The notes beneath the pieces are model-generated. The model saw only the letters and a list, made by a program, of their open reading frames with translations. It did no database searches and had not been told where the DNA came from. DNA of 64,000 bases from Svornostia abyssi (GTDB lineage: Bacteria; Actinomycetota; Thermoleophilia; Solirubrobacterales; Solirubrobacteraceae): NCBI GenBank assembly GCA_024666565.1, contig CP088295.1:4340001-4404000 (forward strand), read 5' to 3'. This document shows, piece by piece, positions 36,213-44,792 of the stretch. The stretch's first letter is position 1; every line of letters begins with the position of its first letter. The position numbers were made by a program, and so were the translations under genes.

Positions 36213-37214
36213 TCAGCGCTTGAGCTTGAGCTTCGCGCTGACGACCCGCGTCGACGCACCGCTCCCGGTGGTGCTGTTGGCCCAGACCGTGACGGTCCGG
36301 CGCCGGCGCATCAGCTTGCGACCCGAGGCTCCGAGCTTGACCTCGACCGTCTTGGTCGCCCCGGCCGCGATCTTGAAGCGCGCGCTGCCGTACGTGACCG
36401 TCGCGCTGGCGGCGGCTGCCGCTGCCGCCCCCGGGGCCTTGCGGTTCTGGAGACGCAAGAGTCCCGCGCACTCTCGGGCGAGCTGACAGAGGAGCCGCAC
36501 CCGGGCCTCGTTCCTGCGCACCCAGGCGAACTCCCTGGCGAGGTTGACGGACACGTCCCCGCCGGCTCCGGTCGGGGTGTACTCCCAGTCCGCGTTGAAC
36601 AGCACCGCGTAGTTCCCGGGACCGCCGGGCATGCAGTAGGAGTTGCCGCGCTGCACCGCCGGCCAGCAGGCGCCCGCCGTCGAGGTGCTGCCGATCGGGC
36701 TCACCGCAGGGGCGGCCGGAATCGGAACGCCGGCTTGCAGCACGGACAGCCCGAGGTTGTCGAACAGGTCCTGGTTGCTCGCGAAGTCCCGGACGCGCTG
36801 CACGGGCTCGTTGAGCACGACCTCCGTGACCGCGCTGGGCGCCGGAGTGAACTCGGGGCCGGCCGGACGCCAGACGCAGCACAGCGTCCCCTGGCCAGGT
36901 TCCTTGTTGCGATCGACCTGTGCCCGCCCGATCGCGAACTGCATCGGACCGGTGACCCTCCCCACCCGCACCCGTGCCCGGGTGATCACGCCGATGCCCT
37001 CCGGGACGATGTGGTTCTCGGTGGCGCTGATGGTGCTGTACCAGGTGCAGCTGTCCGCGAAGGTCGGCACACCCCAGGGCGGCAGCGTCGTGCAATCGAC
37101 CATGCCGTCGTCGGGGGCGCGGTTCAGGTCGGTGCCGAACGTCGTCGTGGCGCCGGCCTGTGTGGGAACCAGGAGGGAGAGGGCGAGCGCTGCGATGACG
37201 ACGGGGACGCGCAC
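36213..37214 (-). CDS. Secreted protein, unknown function
   Basis: Exported protein of 333 residues with a signal peptide (VPVVIAALALSLLVPTQAGA). The mature part has eight or more Cys, and segments such as ATENHIVPEGIGVITRARV and TGPMQFAIGRAQVD suggest a beta-sandwich that may be carbohydrate-binding. A basic C-terminal strand (GRKLMRRRRTVTVWA) resembles C-terminal Ig-like tails of wall-associated actinobacterial proteins. The start is GTG 37214. No enzyme motif recognised. Confidence 0.65.
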   Translation of the reverse strand: MRVPVVIAALALSLLVPTQAGATTTFGTDLNRAPDDGMVDCTTLPPWGVPTFADSCTWYSTISATENHIVPEGIGVITRARVRVGRVTGPMQFAIGRAQVDRNKEPGQGTLCCVWRPAGPEFTPAPSAVTEVVLNEPVQRVRDFASNQDLFDNLGLSVLQAGVPIPAAPAVSPIGSTSTAGACWPAVQRGNSYCMPGGPGNYAVLFNADWEYTPTGAGGDVSVNLAREFAWVRRNEARVRLLCQLARECAGLLRLQNRKAPGAAAAAAASATVTYGSARFKIAAGATKTVEVKLGASGRKLMRRRRTVTVWANSTTGSGASTRVVSAKLKLKR

Positions 37215-37332
37215 GCACCGAGCCTGCCACCTCGGCGGTGCACCGCACACCGCGCCGCGCCGCAGTTCGACCGCGCGAAACCCACACCGGCCTGCGGCGG
37301 AGTACGTGCCGCCGCAGGTCGGGTCACGGCGG

Positions 37333-38673
37333 CTAGAAGCCGGGACCCGCAGGCATCGCCGCCGCCCCGGTGCCGGCCGAAGGGCCGCGCTCGCGGATGC
37401 GCACCGCCTCGATGCGGTTCTCGCGCACCGACTCCACACGAATCGAGTACCCGTTGGCGAGCACGGTGTCGCCGCGGCGCGGCAAGCGGCCGAGCTCAGC
37501 GAAGACGAACCCGCCGACGGAGTTGTACGCGTCGGTGTCGACGGGCAGGTGCAGGCCGTGATCGACGAGGTCGGTGACCGCGACGTGGCCCCGGACGAAC
37601 CAGTCGCCGTTGGCCAAGCGGCGGATCTCCCCGCCGGCCGGATCGGTCTCGTCCTCGATCTCGCCGACGACCTCCTCGACGATGTCCTCGACCGTCACGA
37701 TGCCCGCCACCCGACCGTACTCGTCGGCGACGATGGCGATCGAGGTGCGCTGGCGCTGCAGGTCGGCGAGGAGATCGTCGAGCGCCTTCGTCTCGGGCAC
37801 GATCATCGCGTCGCGCACGACCTTGTCGATCGGCGCGGCCGGGCCGTCGGTCATGAGCAGGCTCGCGAGCGAGTTCGCGTGGACGATCCCGCGCACGCGG
37901 TCCTTGTCCTCGTCCTCGATGACGACCAGGCGCGTGTGCCCGGACGAGACGCAGCGGCGCAGCGCGTCCTCGACGTTCTCGGAGATGTCCACCGTCACGA
38001 CCGCCGGGATGGGCGTCATGACCTGCCGCGCCTCCTGCTCGTGCAGATGAAAGACGCCGGAGAGCATGCCGGCCTCACCGGGGTCGAGTTGGCCGCCGGC
38101 GCGCGCCGACGCGATGAGCGCGCGCAGCTCCTGCGGGCTGGAGCCCTCCTCGAAGCCGGCCTCGGTCCGGATCCCGACGCCGCGGAGCATCGCGTTGCTC
38201 GCCGCGTTCAGCGCCGAGATGAACGGCCGCATCGCGACGGTGAAGCCGTGCAGCGGACGGGAGATCCGCACGCCCACGGCCTCGGCGTTGATGATCGCGT
38301 AGATCTTCGGCACCTGTTCGCCGACGGTGATGTGCAGCGCGGTCACGAGGATGTACGCGATCGAGATCGCGATGATGACCGACGCGCCGTGGCTGACGAC
38401 CTCGCCGAGCCACGGCTCGAGGATCGACGCGATCGCCGGCTCGCCCAGGAAGCCGATGCCGAGCGACGCGAGCGTGATGCCGAACTGGCAGGCCGACAGG
38501 TACTCGTTCATGTGCTCCAGCTCGTGCTGGAGCCGCTTCGCCCCGCGCTTCTGCTCAGCGACCAGCGCGACGACGCGCTGCTTGCGGCAGCGCACGAGGG
38601 CGAACTCGGCCGCCACGAAGAACCCGTTGGCGAGGACGAGGAGGAAGACCGCGACGAGCAGGAACGCGGTCAT
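37333..38673 (-). CDS. HlyC/CorC (CNNM-like) membrane transporter with CBS pair
   Basis: 446 residues: DUF21/CNNM membrane domain (LVLANGFFVAAEFALVRCRK, then LASLGIGFLGEPAIASIL), two CBS domains (about 200-330), and a CorC_HlyC domain at the C-terminus (FVRGHVAVTDLVDHGL). The family is linked to magnesium or cobalt efflux and is sometimes called hemolysin by old annotation. Confidence 0.92.
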   Translation of the reverse strand: MTAFLLVAVFLLVLANGFFVAAEFALVRCRKQRVVALVAEQKRGAKRLQHELEHMNEYLSACQFGITLASLGIGFLGEPAIASILEPWLGEVVSHGASVIIAISIAYILVTALHITVGEQVPKIYAIINAEAVGVRISRPLHGFTVAMRPFISALNAASNAMLRGVGIRTEAGFEEGSSPQELRALIASARAGGQLDPGEAGMLSGVFHLHEQEARQVMTPIPAVVTVDISENVEDALRRCVSSGHTRLVVIEDEDKDRVRGIVHANSLASLLMTDGPAAPIDKVVRDAMIVPETKALDDLLADLQRQRTSIAIVADEYGRVAGIVTVEDIVEEVVGEIEDETDPAGGEIRRLANGDWFVRGHVAVTDLVDHGLHLPVDTDAYNSVGGFVFAELGRLPRRGDTVLANGYSIRVESVRENRIEAVRIRERGPSAGTGAAAMPAGPGF

Positions 38674-38764
38674 GCGCTAGCGCGGCGTCTGGAGCCGCGA
38701 CTTCGAGGTTGATCGTCGTTCATGGACGCGGTGATCGCGCCCACCGTAGCAGTGCGGGTGGTCC

Positions 38765-39043
38765 TCAGACCAGCGTGTCTATGGCGCGGGCGAGCTCGAT
38801 GTCACGCATCGTGATCCCGCCCTCGGTGTGCGTGCAGATCCGGACCTGCACCTTGCGGTAGTTGTGGATGAGGATGTCGGGATGGTGATCGGCCTTGTCG
38901 GCGTCGATCGCGACGCGGTTGACGAACGCCACGGCGTCGGTGAAGTTCCCGAACTCGAAGTCGCGGACCACGGTTCGCCCGTCCTTGCGCCAGAGCGTGC
39001 CTTCCAGCAGCACCTCGATCGCCTCGTCGTGCAGCAGTGCCAT
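38765..39043 (-). CDS. 4a-hydroxytetrahydrobiopterin dehydratase (PCD/DCoH)
   Basis: Pterin-4a-carbinolamine dehydratase fold, 92 residues, full length. The active-site signature is ADKADHHPDILIHNYRKVQV, with two adjacent His. It recycles pterin after aromatic hydroxylation, though many actinobacteria carry it without a hydroxylase nearby. No hydroxylase is in the window. Confidence 0.93.
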   Translation of the reverse strand: MALLHDEAIEVLLEGTLWRKDGRTVVRDFEFGNFTDAVAFVNRVAIDADKADHHPDILIHNYRKVQVRICTHTEGGITMRDIELARAIDTLV

Positions 39044-39061
39044 CTAGTCTCCTTGGCTCGG

Positions 39062-39988
39062 ATGCGGATCGTCAGCCTCGTGCCCCACGCCACCGAGCTC
39101 CTGTTCGCCCTGGGACTGGGTGATCAGGTCGTGGGCGTGACACACGAATGTGACTATCCCACCGCGGCCGAGGAATTGCCGAAGGTCACCCGCGACAAGC
39201 TGCCCTTCGCCGATCGCGAGGAGCCGGTCAGCGCCCGCGAGATCGACGAGGCGGTCCGCGCGGCGACCCAGGGCGGCGACCCGATCTACGAGCTCGACGA
39301 GGACGCCGTCCGTGAGCTGGAGCCTGATCTCATCGTCACCCAGGGCCTCTGCCCGGTGTGCGCGGTCGACGTCGAGGACGTCGAAGCGCTCGCCCAGACG
39401 ATGGACACGTGCCCCCGCGTGGTGTCGCTCGACCCGACGACGTACGGCGAGACGCTCGCGGACGTTCGTACGATCGCGCAGGTCACGGGGGCGAAGGACG
39501 CGGCGCTCGATCTCATCGCCCGAGCGGCCGGCCGGGTGGACGCCGTGCGCCTCGCGGTCCGCGGCGCCGAGCGCCCGCGAGTGGCCGCGATCGAGTGGTT
39601 CGACCCCGTCTTCATCGCCGGGCACTGGACGCCGCAGCTCATCGAGATGGCGGGCGGCACCGACGCGCTGGGCTTCGCCGGCGAGCATTCCGAACAGTCG
39701 ACGTGGGAGCTCGTGGCCGCCGCCAGCCCGGACGTCATCGTCTGCATGCCGTGCGGCTACGACCTCAACCGCGCCGAGGACGAGGCCATGCGCTACGCCG
39801 ACGCGCTGCGCGAGACCGGCGTGCCGCGGATCGTCGTCGTCGACGGGTCGGCCTACTTCTCCCGCCCCGGGCCGCGGCTCGTCGACGGGCTCGAACTGCT
39901 CGGCCACATCCTGCACCCCGACCGCGTGCCCGCGCCGGAGACCGGCGCGGTGGCCCGCGAGGTCGAGGTGTACGGCAACGTGAGCTGA
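39062..39988 (+). CDS. Cobalamin-binding-protein-like (BtuF family), no signal peptide
   Basis: 308 residues of the periplasmic-binding fold (RIVSLVPHATELLFALGLGD, then GVTHECDYP). Hydroxamate/cobalamin binding-protein features include ATTGLCP-like LIVTQGLCPVCAVD and EWFDPVFIAGHWTPQLIEMAGG. There is no signal peptide or lipobox: ATG 39062 starts directly at the first strand. It is therefore probably cytoplasmic and not an importer subunit; similar stand-alone proteins occur widely in actinobacteria. No BtuCD genes are present. Confidence 0.8.
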   Translation: MRIVSLVPHATELLFALGLGDQVVGVTHECDYPTAAEELPKVTRDKLPFADREEPVSAREIDEAVRAATQGGDPIYELDEDAVRELEPDLIVTQGLCPVCAVDVEDVEALAQTMDTCPRVVSLDPTTYGETLADVRTIAQVTGAKDAALDLIARAAGRVDAVRLAVRGAERPRVAAIEWFDPVFIAGHWTPQLIEMAGGTDALGFAGEHSEQSTWELVAAASPDVIVCMPCGYDLNRAEDEAMRYADALRETGVPRIVVVDGSAYFSRPGPRLVDGLELLGHILHPDRVPAPETGAVAREVEVYGNVS

Positions 39989-39992
39989 GGAA

Positions 39993-40035
39993 CCTCGACG
40001 CGAAATCCCCAATAGTTGTGGGTTTCGCGTCGAGG
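39993..40035. terminator. Bidirectional hairpin between convergent genes
   Basis: 13-bp perfect outer stem (39993-40005 with 40023-40035) extended by three more pairs past a one-base bulge. It lies 5 bp after the BtuF-like stop and before the minus-strand rhomboid stop. Confidence 0.75.
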
Positions 40036-40076
40036 AGGGCGTGATCAGGCGATCGCGGGCAGCCCCTCCCGGGGTG

Positions 40077-40925
40077 CTAGAGCAGCGCGCCGTTCTGCAC
40101 GGCGTAGTCCGCCGCCCAGACGCAACCGACCGCAGCGGCGACCCCCATCGCGATCACGACGCCGAGCGCGATGTTCCCCGCCTGCTTCGCGCGCTGGCGC
40201 GGCGCCCAGACGAGCAGGAGGTAGCCCGCGGCGGCGCCGAACGCCAGGCCGCCGAGGTGCCCGCCGATCGAGATGTTCGGAATGATGAACGTGATCACCA
40301 GGTTGATGACCAGGAGCATGCCGAGCCCGGACTGCATGATCCCGATCCCCTGGGAACGCTCGGCCACGACGCCAGCACCGATGAGCCCGAACACCGCGCC
40401 TGAGGCACCGACCGTCGGGGCGAACGGCGAGAGCAACAACACACCCAGCGAGCCGCCGAGCAGCGACGTGAAGTACAGCGCGCCGAACCGGAGCTTGCCG
40501 ATCGCCGGCTCCATCATCGAGCCGAGGTAGAAGAGCATGTACATGTTGAACGCGACGTGCAGGATGCCCGCGTGCAGGAAGCCGCCGGTGATGATCCGGT
40601 AGACCTCGCCGTCGGCGACCGCCGGCCCGAACAGCACGCCCTCGCGGAACACCTGCCCGCTGCCCTCGAGCCCCGTCCCGCCGAACATCTCGGCGAGGAA
40701 CACGATGACGTTGATCCCGATGAGGATGAACGTCAGCGTCGGGTCGGCCGTCAGATTCCGCGCCGTGCGCACCTCGGTGCGCTGCTTGCTGCACTCCGGG
40801 CACCGCATGCCGACCGGGGTCGGCGTCATGCAGTCCGGGCAGATCGGCCGCCCACACGACGAGCACGAGACGGCGGTCTCGCGGTTCGGGTGGCGGTAAC
40901 AGGTCTGGGTGCCCACGGCGGACAT
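40077..40925 (-). CDS. Rhomboid intramembrane serine protease with N-terminal zinc finger
   Basis: 282 residues. A B-box-like Cys/His cluster (CYRHPNRETAVSCSSCGRPI, CPDC, CPEC) is followed by six or seven helices. Catalytic Ser is in GASGAVFG and His in IGGHLGGLAFG, with the family LHVAFNMYMLFYLG segment. It cleaves transmembrane substrates; the target is unknown. The zinc finger on the cytoplasmic end is typical of actinobacterial forms. Confidence 0.92.
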   Translation of the reverse strand: MSAVGTQTCYRHPNRETAVSCSSCGRPICPDCMTPTPVGMRCPECSKQRTEVRTARNLTADPTLTFILIGINVIVFLAEMFGGTGLEGSGQVFREGVLFGPAVADGEVYRIITGGFLHAGILHVAFNMYMLFYLGSMMEPAIGKLRFGALYFTSLLGGSLGVLLLSPFAPTVGASGAVFGLIGAGVVAERSQGIGIMQSGLGMLLVINLVITFIIPNISIGGHLGGLAFGAAAGYLLLVWAPRQRAKQAGNIALGVVIAMGVAAAVGCVWAADYAVQNGALL

Positions 40926-40981
40926 GAGAACGGCGACGCTAGCAGCCGCTTCTCAAGCGAATCTGAAGCGTGCGCGCCAGC

Positions 40982-41329
40982 TCAGCGGCGCAGCAGCTTG
41001 CGCGCTTCGGACGCCACGGCGTCCGCGGTCTTGCGCGCCTGGACCGCGGGATTGCGGCTCTGCTGCTTCTTCTTCTGCGAGGCCCGCACGCGCAGCACGA
41101 CGAGCGCCGTACCGGCCGACGCGCCGACCGCGGTGGCCACAACGGGGCGCACCCAGTTACGCGGGTCGCGCATCGCGCGCAGCTCCCAGCCCTCGAGCTC
41201 GTCGACGGCGGCGTCGGTCAGCGTCTGCAGCGTCGTCTCCAGCCGCAGCGACAGCCGCTCCGGCGGGTCGACCGGGGCGAACGCCCGGCTCAGCAGCGCC
41301 TCGACGTCAAAGGCGTCCCCCGTGCTCAC
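40982..41329 (-). CDS. Small membrane protein, possible anti-sigma partner
   Basis: 115 residues: soluble helical N-terminal part (PPERLSLRLETTLQTLTDAA), one membrane helix (VRPVVATAVGASAGTALVVL), then a Lys/Arg-rich cytoplasmic or outer tail. It overlaps the end of the ECF sigma gene by 23 bp, and the layout resembles a one-helix anti-sigma factor. The usual zinc anti-sigma motif is absent, so this role is inference. Confidence 0.6.
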   Translation of the reverse strand: MSTGDAFDVEALLSRAFAPVDPPERLSLRLETTLQTLTDAAVDELEGWELRAMRDPRNWVRPVVATAVGASAGTALVVLRVRASQKKKQQSRNPAVQARKTADAVASEARKLLRR

Positions 41330-41846
41330 GCTCCATCACCTCCTGCAGCTGCTTGATGGCGCGGTGGATGAGCACCTTGGTCGCGCCGTCGGTCTTGCCC
41401 ATCGCGCGAGCGATCTCGCGGTTGTCCATGCCCAGCGCGAAGCGCATGATCAGCGCCTCGCGCCGGTCGTCCGGCAGTTCCTTCACGCCTTCGAGCACCC
41501 GCGCCAGCTCGTCGCGCCCCTCCACGAGATCCTCCGTGGTGTGGGTCGCGGACAGGTGCTGCGTGTCGTCGATCGGCGTCTGCGGCTTGCGTGAGCGATC
41601 GCGGTAGAGGTTCGCGGCGAGGTTGTGCGCGATCCGGATGAGCCATGGCCGCAGCGGCCGCCCGTCGGACTCCTGCTGCGCGCGCTCGAAGTGCCGGTAG
41701 GCTTGCAGGAACGTCTGCTCCGTGAGGTCCTCGGCGTCGTGGTGATTGCCCACCCGGTAGTAGGCGTACGAGTACACGTCCCGCAGGTGCGCCTTGTAGA
41801 GCGCCGAGAACTCCTCGTCGAGCTTGCGCTTGGCGTCGGCCTCCAC
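41307..41846 (-). CDS. ECF RNA polymerase sigma factor
   Basis: 179 residues. Region 2 is visible as YAYYRVGNHHDAEDLTEQTF and LIRIAHNLAANLYRDR. Region 4 (ELPDDRREALIMRFALGMDN, then REIARAMGKTDGATKVLIHR) completes the protein. GTG 41846 is 7 nt after TACGCT. It is followed with overlap by a one-helix membrane protein that may be its regulator. Confidence 0.92.
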   Translation of the reverse strand: MEADAKRKLDEEFSALYKAHLRDVYSYAYYRVGNHHDAEDLTEQTFLQAYRHFERAQQESDGRPLRPWLIRIAHNLAANLYRDRSRKPQTPIDDTQHLSATHTTEDLVEGRDELARVLEGVKELPDDRREALIMRFALGMDNREIARAMGKTDGATKVLIHRAIKQLQEVMEREHGGRL

Positions 41847-41853
41847 GCATTGC

Positions 41854-41859
41854 AGCGTA
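41854..41859 (-). promoter_or_regulatory. -10 box TACGCT of the ECF sigma gene
   Basis: Minus-strand TACGCT with 7 nt to GTG 41846, leaderless type. It is a housekeeping-like -10 and not obviously an ECF autoregulatory promoter. Confidence 0.4.
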
Positions 41860-41873
41860 CTCCGGCCCGCCGC

Positions 41874-43526
41874 CTACGCCGCGACCGTCGGACGATCGGG
41901 GGACGTCACACCCGCCGCCCACTGATCCGGGGCGATGCGCCCACCGACGAGATCGGCCAGCGCGGCGATCGTGGGCGCGTGCACACCGGACCGCTCCAGC
42001 GTTTCGGCCAGCAGCGCGACGGTGTCCAGGCTCTCCGGGGTCTGGCCCAGGCGCGGCTCGATCGCGGCCGCGGGCACGCCGCTGGCGAGCAGCTCGCCGG
42101 CGCGGCGATTGCGGCTGGACTCGGCCACGACCGTGGCGACGAGATCGCCGGCACCGGCCAGGCCGGAGAAGCTCTCGGGCTGCGCGCCGCACGCCCGCGC
42201 GTAGCGGTCGACCTCGGCGAAGACCTTGCCCGCCGCGGCGCCTGCGGCGTTCGGCCCGGCACCGACGCTGGCGGCGGCCGCGAGCACCGCGGCGTTCTTC
42301 GCCACGCCCGCCAGCTCGACACCGGTGACGTCCGTGGAGATCGTGACCTGCAACCGTGCGGCGCGCAGCGTGTCGCGCAGCACCGCGCCGCAGGCGGGGT
42401 CGCTGCACGCGAGCACCACGGCCGCGCCGTTGGCGAGCACGTCGGAAGCCAGTGCGGGACCGCCGAGGGTCGCGACCGCGCGGGCCCGGACGCGCTCGGC
42501 GACGTACGCGCTGGGCAGCGTGCCGAGCGGCGGCACGAGGCCCTTGCTCAGCACCAGGACGCCGGCGCCGGCCTGGATGCGGTCCGCGTGGGCGGCCACC
42601 GTGGCGGGGATCGCGCGGGACGGCACAGCGAGGCAGACGAGGTCGGCCTGCTCGAGATCGAGCTGCGACGCCGTAGTCACGTCGACGAACTCGGGCAGCG
42701 TGACACCCGGCAGGTAGCGCTCGTTCTCGCGCAGCGCGGACAGGGTCTCGGCCTGCTCGGCCGTGCGCGCGCCGAGCTGCACCCGGACGCCGCCGCGCGC
42801 GAGCGCCACAGCGAGCGCGGTCCCCCACGAGCCGGCGCCGATGATGGCGGCACGGCGGACGGGCGGCTCGCCGCCGAGGTACTCCCACTGCAGCTGCACG
42901 CAGGGCCAGACGCGGTCGACGACCGCCGCCGCCATCGTGGCGGTGGGGTTCTCCGTCTTCGGGAAGCTCATGGCGGCGCCGCAGTGGATCCGCACCTTAT
43001 GGGGCCGGATCTTCATGCCGGTGCGGATGTTCTCGGTGCCGATCACCGCGACCGGCACGACCGGCGCGCCGGTCTCGAGCGCCAGGCGGCCGACGCCGCG
43101 CCGCGGCCGGCCCAGGCCGCCCGGGCGGACGCGCGTGCCCTCGGGGAAGATGACGACCGGCTCGCCGCGCTCGAGGATCGTCTTCGCGCTGCCCATCGCG
43201 TCACCGTCGCCGTTGCCGCGGTCGACCGGGAACGCGCCGAGCGAGTTCAGGAACCAGCGCTGCAGCGGATGTCCCTCGAACAGCTCGCGCTTGGCGACGA
43301 AGTACATCGGCCGGCGGGAGATCGCCCCGATGACGAACGGGTCGAGGAACGACCGGTGGTTCGCGGCGATGATGACCGGCCCCTGCTTCGGGATGTGCTT
43401 CGAGCCCTTCCACCGCAGGCGGAAGTACACGATGAAGAACGGCCAGAAGACGGCGCGGATCGGCCAGTAGACGAGGGGGTTCACGCCGCGGTCGCGGACG
43501 CGGGCATGCAGCTTCGAGCGGTCCAT
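41874..43526 (-). CDS. PlsC-GpsA fusion: acylglycerophosphate acyltransferase / glycerol-3-phosphate dehydrogenase
   Basis: One open frame of 550 residues covers two enzymes. The N-terminal part (about 1-215) is a PlsC-type acyltransferase with NHRSFLD (catalytic HX4D) and FPEGTRVR. The C-terminal part (about 220-550) is NAD(P)-dependent glycerol-3-phosphate dehydrogenase, with IIGAGSWGTALAVALARGG, VAKNAAVLAAAASVGAG and FSGLAGAGDLVATV. The join at LQWEYLGGEPPVRRAAIIGAG has no linker or start codon. The enzymes make and use the glycerol-3-phosphate backbone of phospholipids. Start ATG 43526 is 7 nt after TACGAC. Confidence 0.85.
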   Translation of the reverse strand: MDRSKLHARVRDRGVNPLVYWPIRAVFWPFFIVYFRLRWKGSKHIPKQGPVIIAANHRSFLDPFVIGAISRRPMYFVAKRELFEGHPLQRWFLNSLGAFPVDRGNGDGDAMGSAKTILERGEPVVIFPEGTRVRPGGLGRPRRGVGRLALETGAPVVPVAVIGTENIRTGMKIRPHKVRIHCGAAMSFPKTENPTATMAAAVVDRVWPCVQLQWEYLGGEPPVRRAAIIGAGSWGTALAVALARGGVRVQLGARTAEQAETLSALRENERYLPGVTLPEFVDVTTASQLDLEQADLVCLAVPSRAIPATVAAHADRIQAGAGVLVLSKGLVPPLGTLPSAYVAERVRARAVATLGGPALASDVLANGAAVVLACSDPACGAVLRDTLRAARLQVTISTDVTGVELAGVAKNAAVLAAAASVGAGPNAAGAAAGKVFAEVDRYARACGAQPESFSGLAGAGDLVATVVAESSRNRRAGELLASGVPAAAIEPRLGQTPESLDTVALLAETLERSGVHAPTIAALADLVGGRIAPDQWAAGVTSPDRPTVAA

Positions 43527-43559
43527 GTGCCAGGTCGTACGCCGGGAGGAGCCGGGCGT

Positions 43560-43565
43560 TACAGT
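43560..43565 (+). promoter_or_regulatory. -10 box TACAGT
   Basis: TACAGT ends 6 nt before ATG 43572. It supports that start, which in turn requires a frameshift in the gene it heads. Confidence 0.4.
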
Positions 43566-43571
43566 CTCGTT

Positions 43572-44116
43572 ATGGACGTTGCCCTTGCCCGTACCGCCCG
43601 CGGCGCGCCGCCGGGGCGGCTGCCGCCGCCGTCTGGTGGGCGCAGCAGCCGCTCGACCGCCGTGTGTTCGGGGTGCCGTACGACGACACCGAGCTGCTGG
43701 GCAAGTACGTGACGCGCGGGCGCGCGTGGCCGGCCGTCGGCCTGGCGATGCATCTGGCCAACGGCGCGGCGTTCGGCGCGCTCTACGCAAACGCCGCCCC
43801 GCGGATGCCGCTTCCGTCCTGGTCGCGCGGCCCCGCCGCCGCGATGGCCGAACACCTCGGCAGCTGGCCGTTCGTGGCGATCACCGACCGTACACATCCC
43901 GCGCGCGACGAGCTGCCGAAGCTCGCCGGCGACCCGCGCGCGTTCGCGCAGGCCACGTGGCGGCACCTGCTGTTCGGCGTCGTCCTCGGTGAGCTCGAGC
44001 GGCGCTTCAACGCGCCAGAGCAGCCCGAGGTGCCGACGTACGAGCACGTCGTCAGCACGAACGGGCACGGCAACATCGAGCACGCCGCGGGCGTGGCGGT
44101 GGCCGACTCCGAGTAG
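43572..44116 (+). CDS. Membrane-associated hypothetical protein (frameshifted)
   Basis: ATG 43572 begins MDVALARTARG. Near 43602-43612 one base seems missing, after which the frame reads AGAAAAAVWWAQQPLDRRVF then GVPYDDTELLGKYVTRG, a hydrophobic stretch LAMHLANGAAFGALYANAAP, and RHLLFGVVLGELERRFN. The joined protein is about 181 residues with two or three hydrophobic helices. No family name can be given. It is divergent from the PlsC-GpsA gene. Confidence 0.65.
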
Positions 44117-44132
44117 CTCCGCCGGCGGCGGT

Positions 44133-44741
44133 TCAGCGCATCCGGTCGCCGATCGCCAGCCACATCGCGACGAGGCCGTCGATCAGCTCCTCGCGCGTGC
44201 CGCCGACCCGGCCGTCGAGCCAGTCGAGCACCGCCTGGCTCGTGCCGCCGACGACCATGGACGCGGCCAGCTCGAACCCGGCGACGTCGGTTGCCTGAAA
44301 CACGGTGCGGCCGCGTGCCGCGGTGAGGGCCACGCCCTGCCGCGTCGCCGCGGTGCGCCGCTCGGCCGCGGCGCCGCCCGGGGGCGGTGCCTCGAGCAGC
44401 ACCCGTGCCCGGCGCCGGTCGTCGGTCAGGTAGGTCACGAACGCGCGCACGCTGGCGGTGGTCATATCCGCGGGCGAGCCGCTGGCGGGCATGGCGTCCA
44501 GCGACGCGTCAAGCACGCCGCGGGCGACCTCGTCGATGAGCGCGGCCATCGCGGCGTCGAGGTTGCCGAACGCCTCGTAGAAGTAGCGCTTGTTCAGGCC
44601 GGCCTGCCGGCACATCGCCTCGATGGTCAGCCCGTCCCAGCCGGACTCGCCGACGAGTTCGAGCGCCGCCTCGAGCAGGGCGGTGCGGCGTGCCGCGACG
44701 CGCTCGCTGCCCGTCTGTCCAGCGTAGTTGCGGCGCGTCAT
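44133..44741 (-). CDS. TetR-family transcriptional regulator
   Basis: 202 residues. N-terminal HTH: TALLEAALELVGESGWDGLT, IEAMCRQAGLNKRYFYEAFG. The C-terminal ligand domain is all helical. ATG 44741 is the start; a frame open to 46076 is only antisense to the P450 gene. It is divergent from the cytochrome P450 and probably represses it through the palindrome at 44747-44756. Confidence 0.92.
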   Translation of the reverse strand: MTRRNYAGQTGSERVAARRTALLEAALELVGESGWDGLTIEAMCRQAGLNKRYFYEAFGNLDAAMAALIDEVARGVLDASLDAMPASGSPADMTTASVRAFVTYLTDDRRRARVLLEAPPPGGAAAERRTAATRQGVALTAARGRTVFQATDVAGFELAASMVVGGTSQAVLDWLDGRVGGTREELIDGLVAMWLAIGDRMR

Positions 44742-44746
44742 CTTGC

Positions 44747-44756
44747 ACGGTACCGT
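44747..44756. promoter_or_regulatory. Palindrome ACGGTACCGT, candidate TetR operator
   Basis: Perfect 10-bp palindrome lying 5 bp in front of the TetR start and covering its TACCGT -10 on the minus strand. It sits in the only gap shared with the P450 gene. Confidence 0.55.
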
Positions 44757-44792
44757 ACCAGATGCCCGACCCCGAGGAACGACGAGCCACCC

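Noticed and set aside
36643..38712. Long plus-strand open frame of nearly 700 codons
   Set aside because: Antisense to the CorC-type gene and the secreted protein gene; composition is the usual His/Arg/Asp-rich mirror of a high-GC minus-strand gene.
41625..43712. Long plus-strand open frame
   Set aside because: Antisense shadow of the sigma and PlsC-GpsA genes with Arg/Ala/Gly-rich composition. Only its last codons coincide with the gene starting at 43572.
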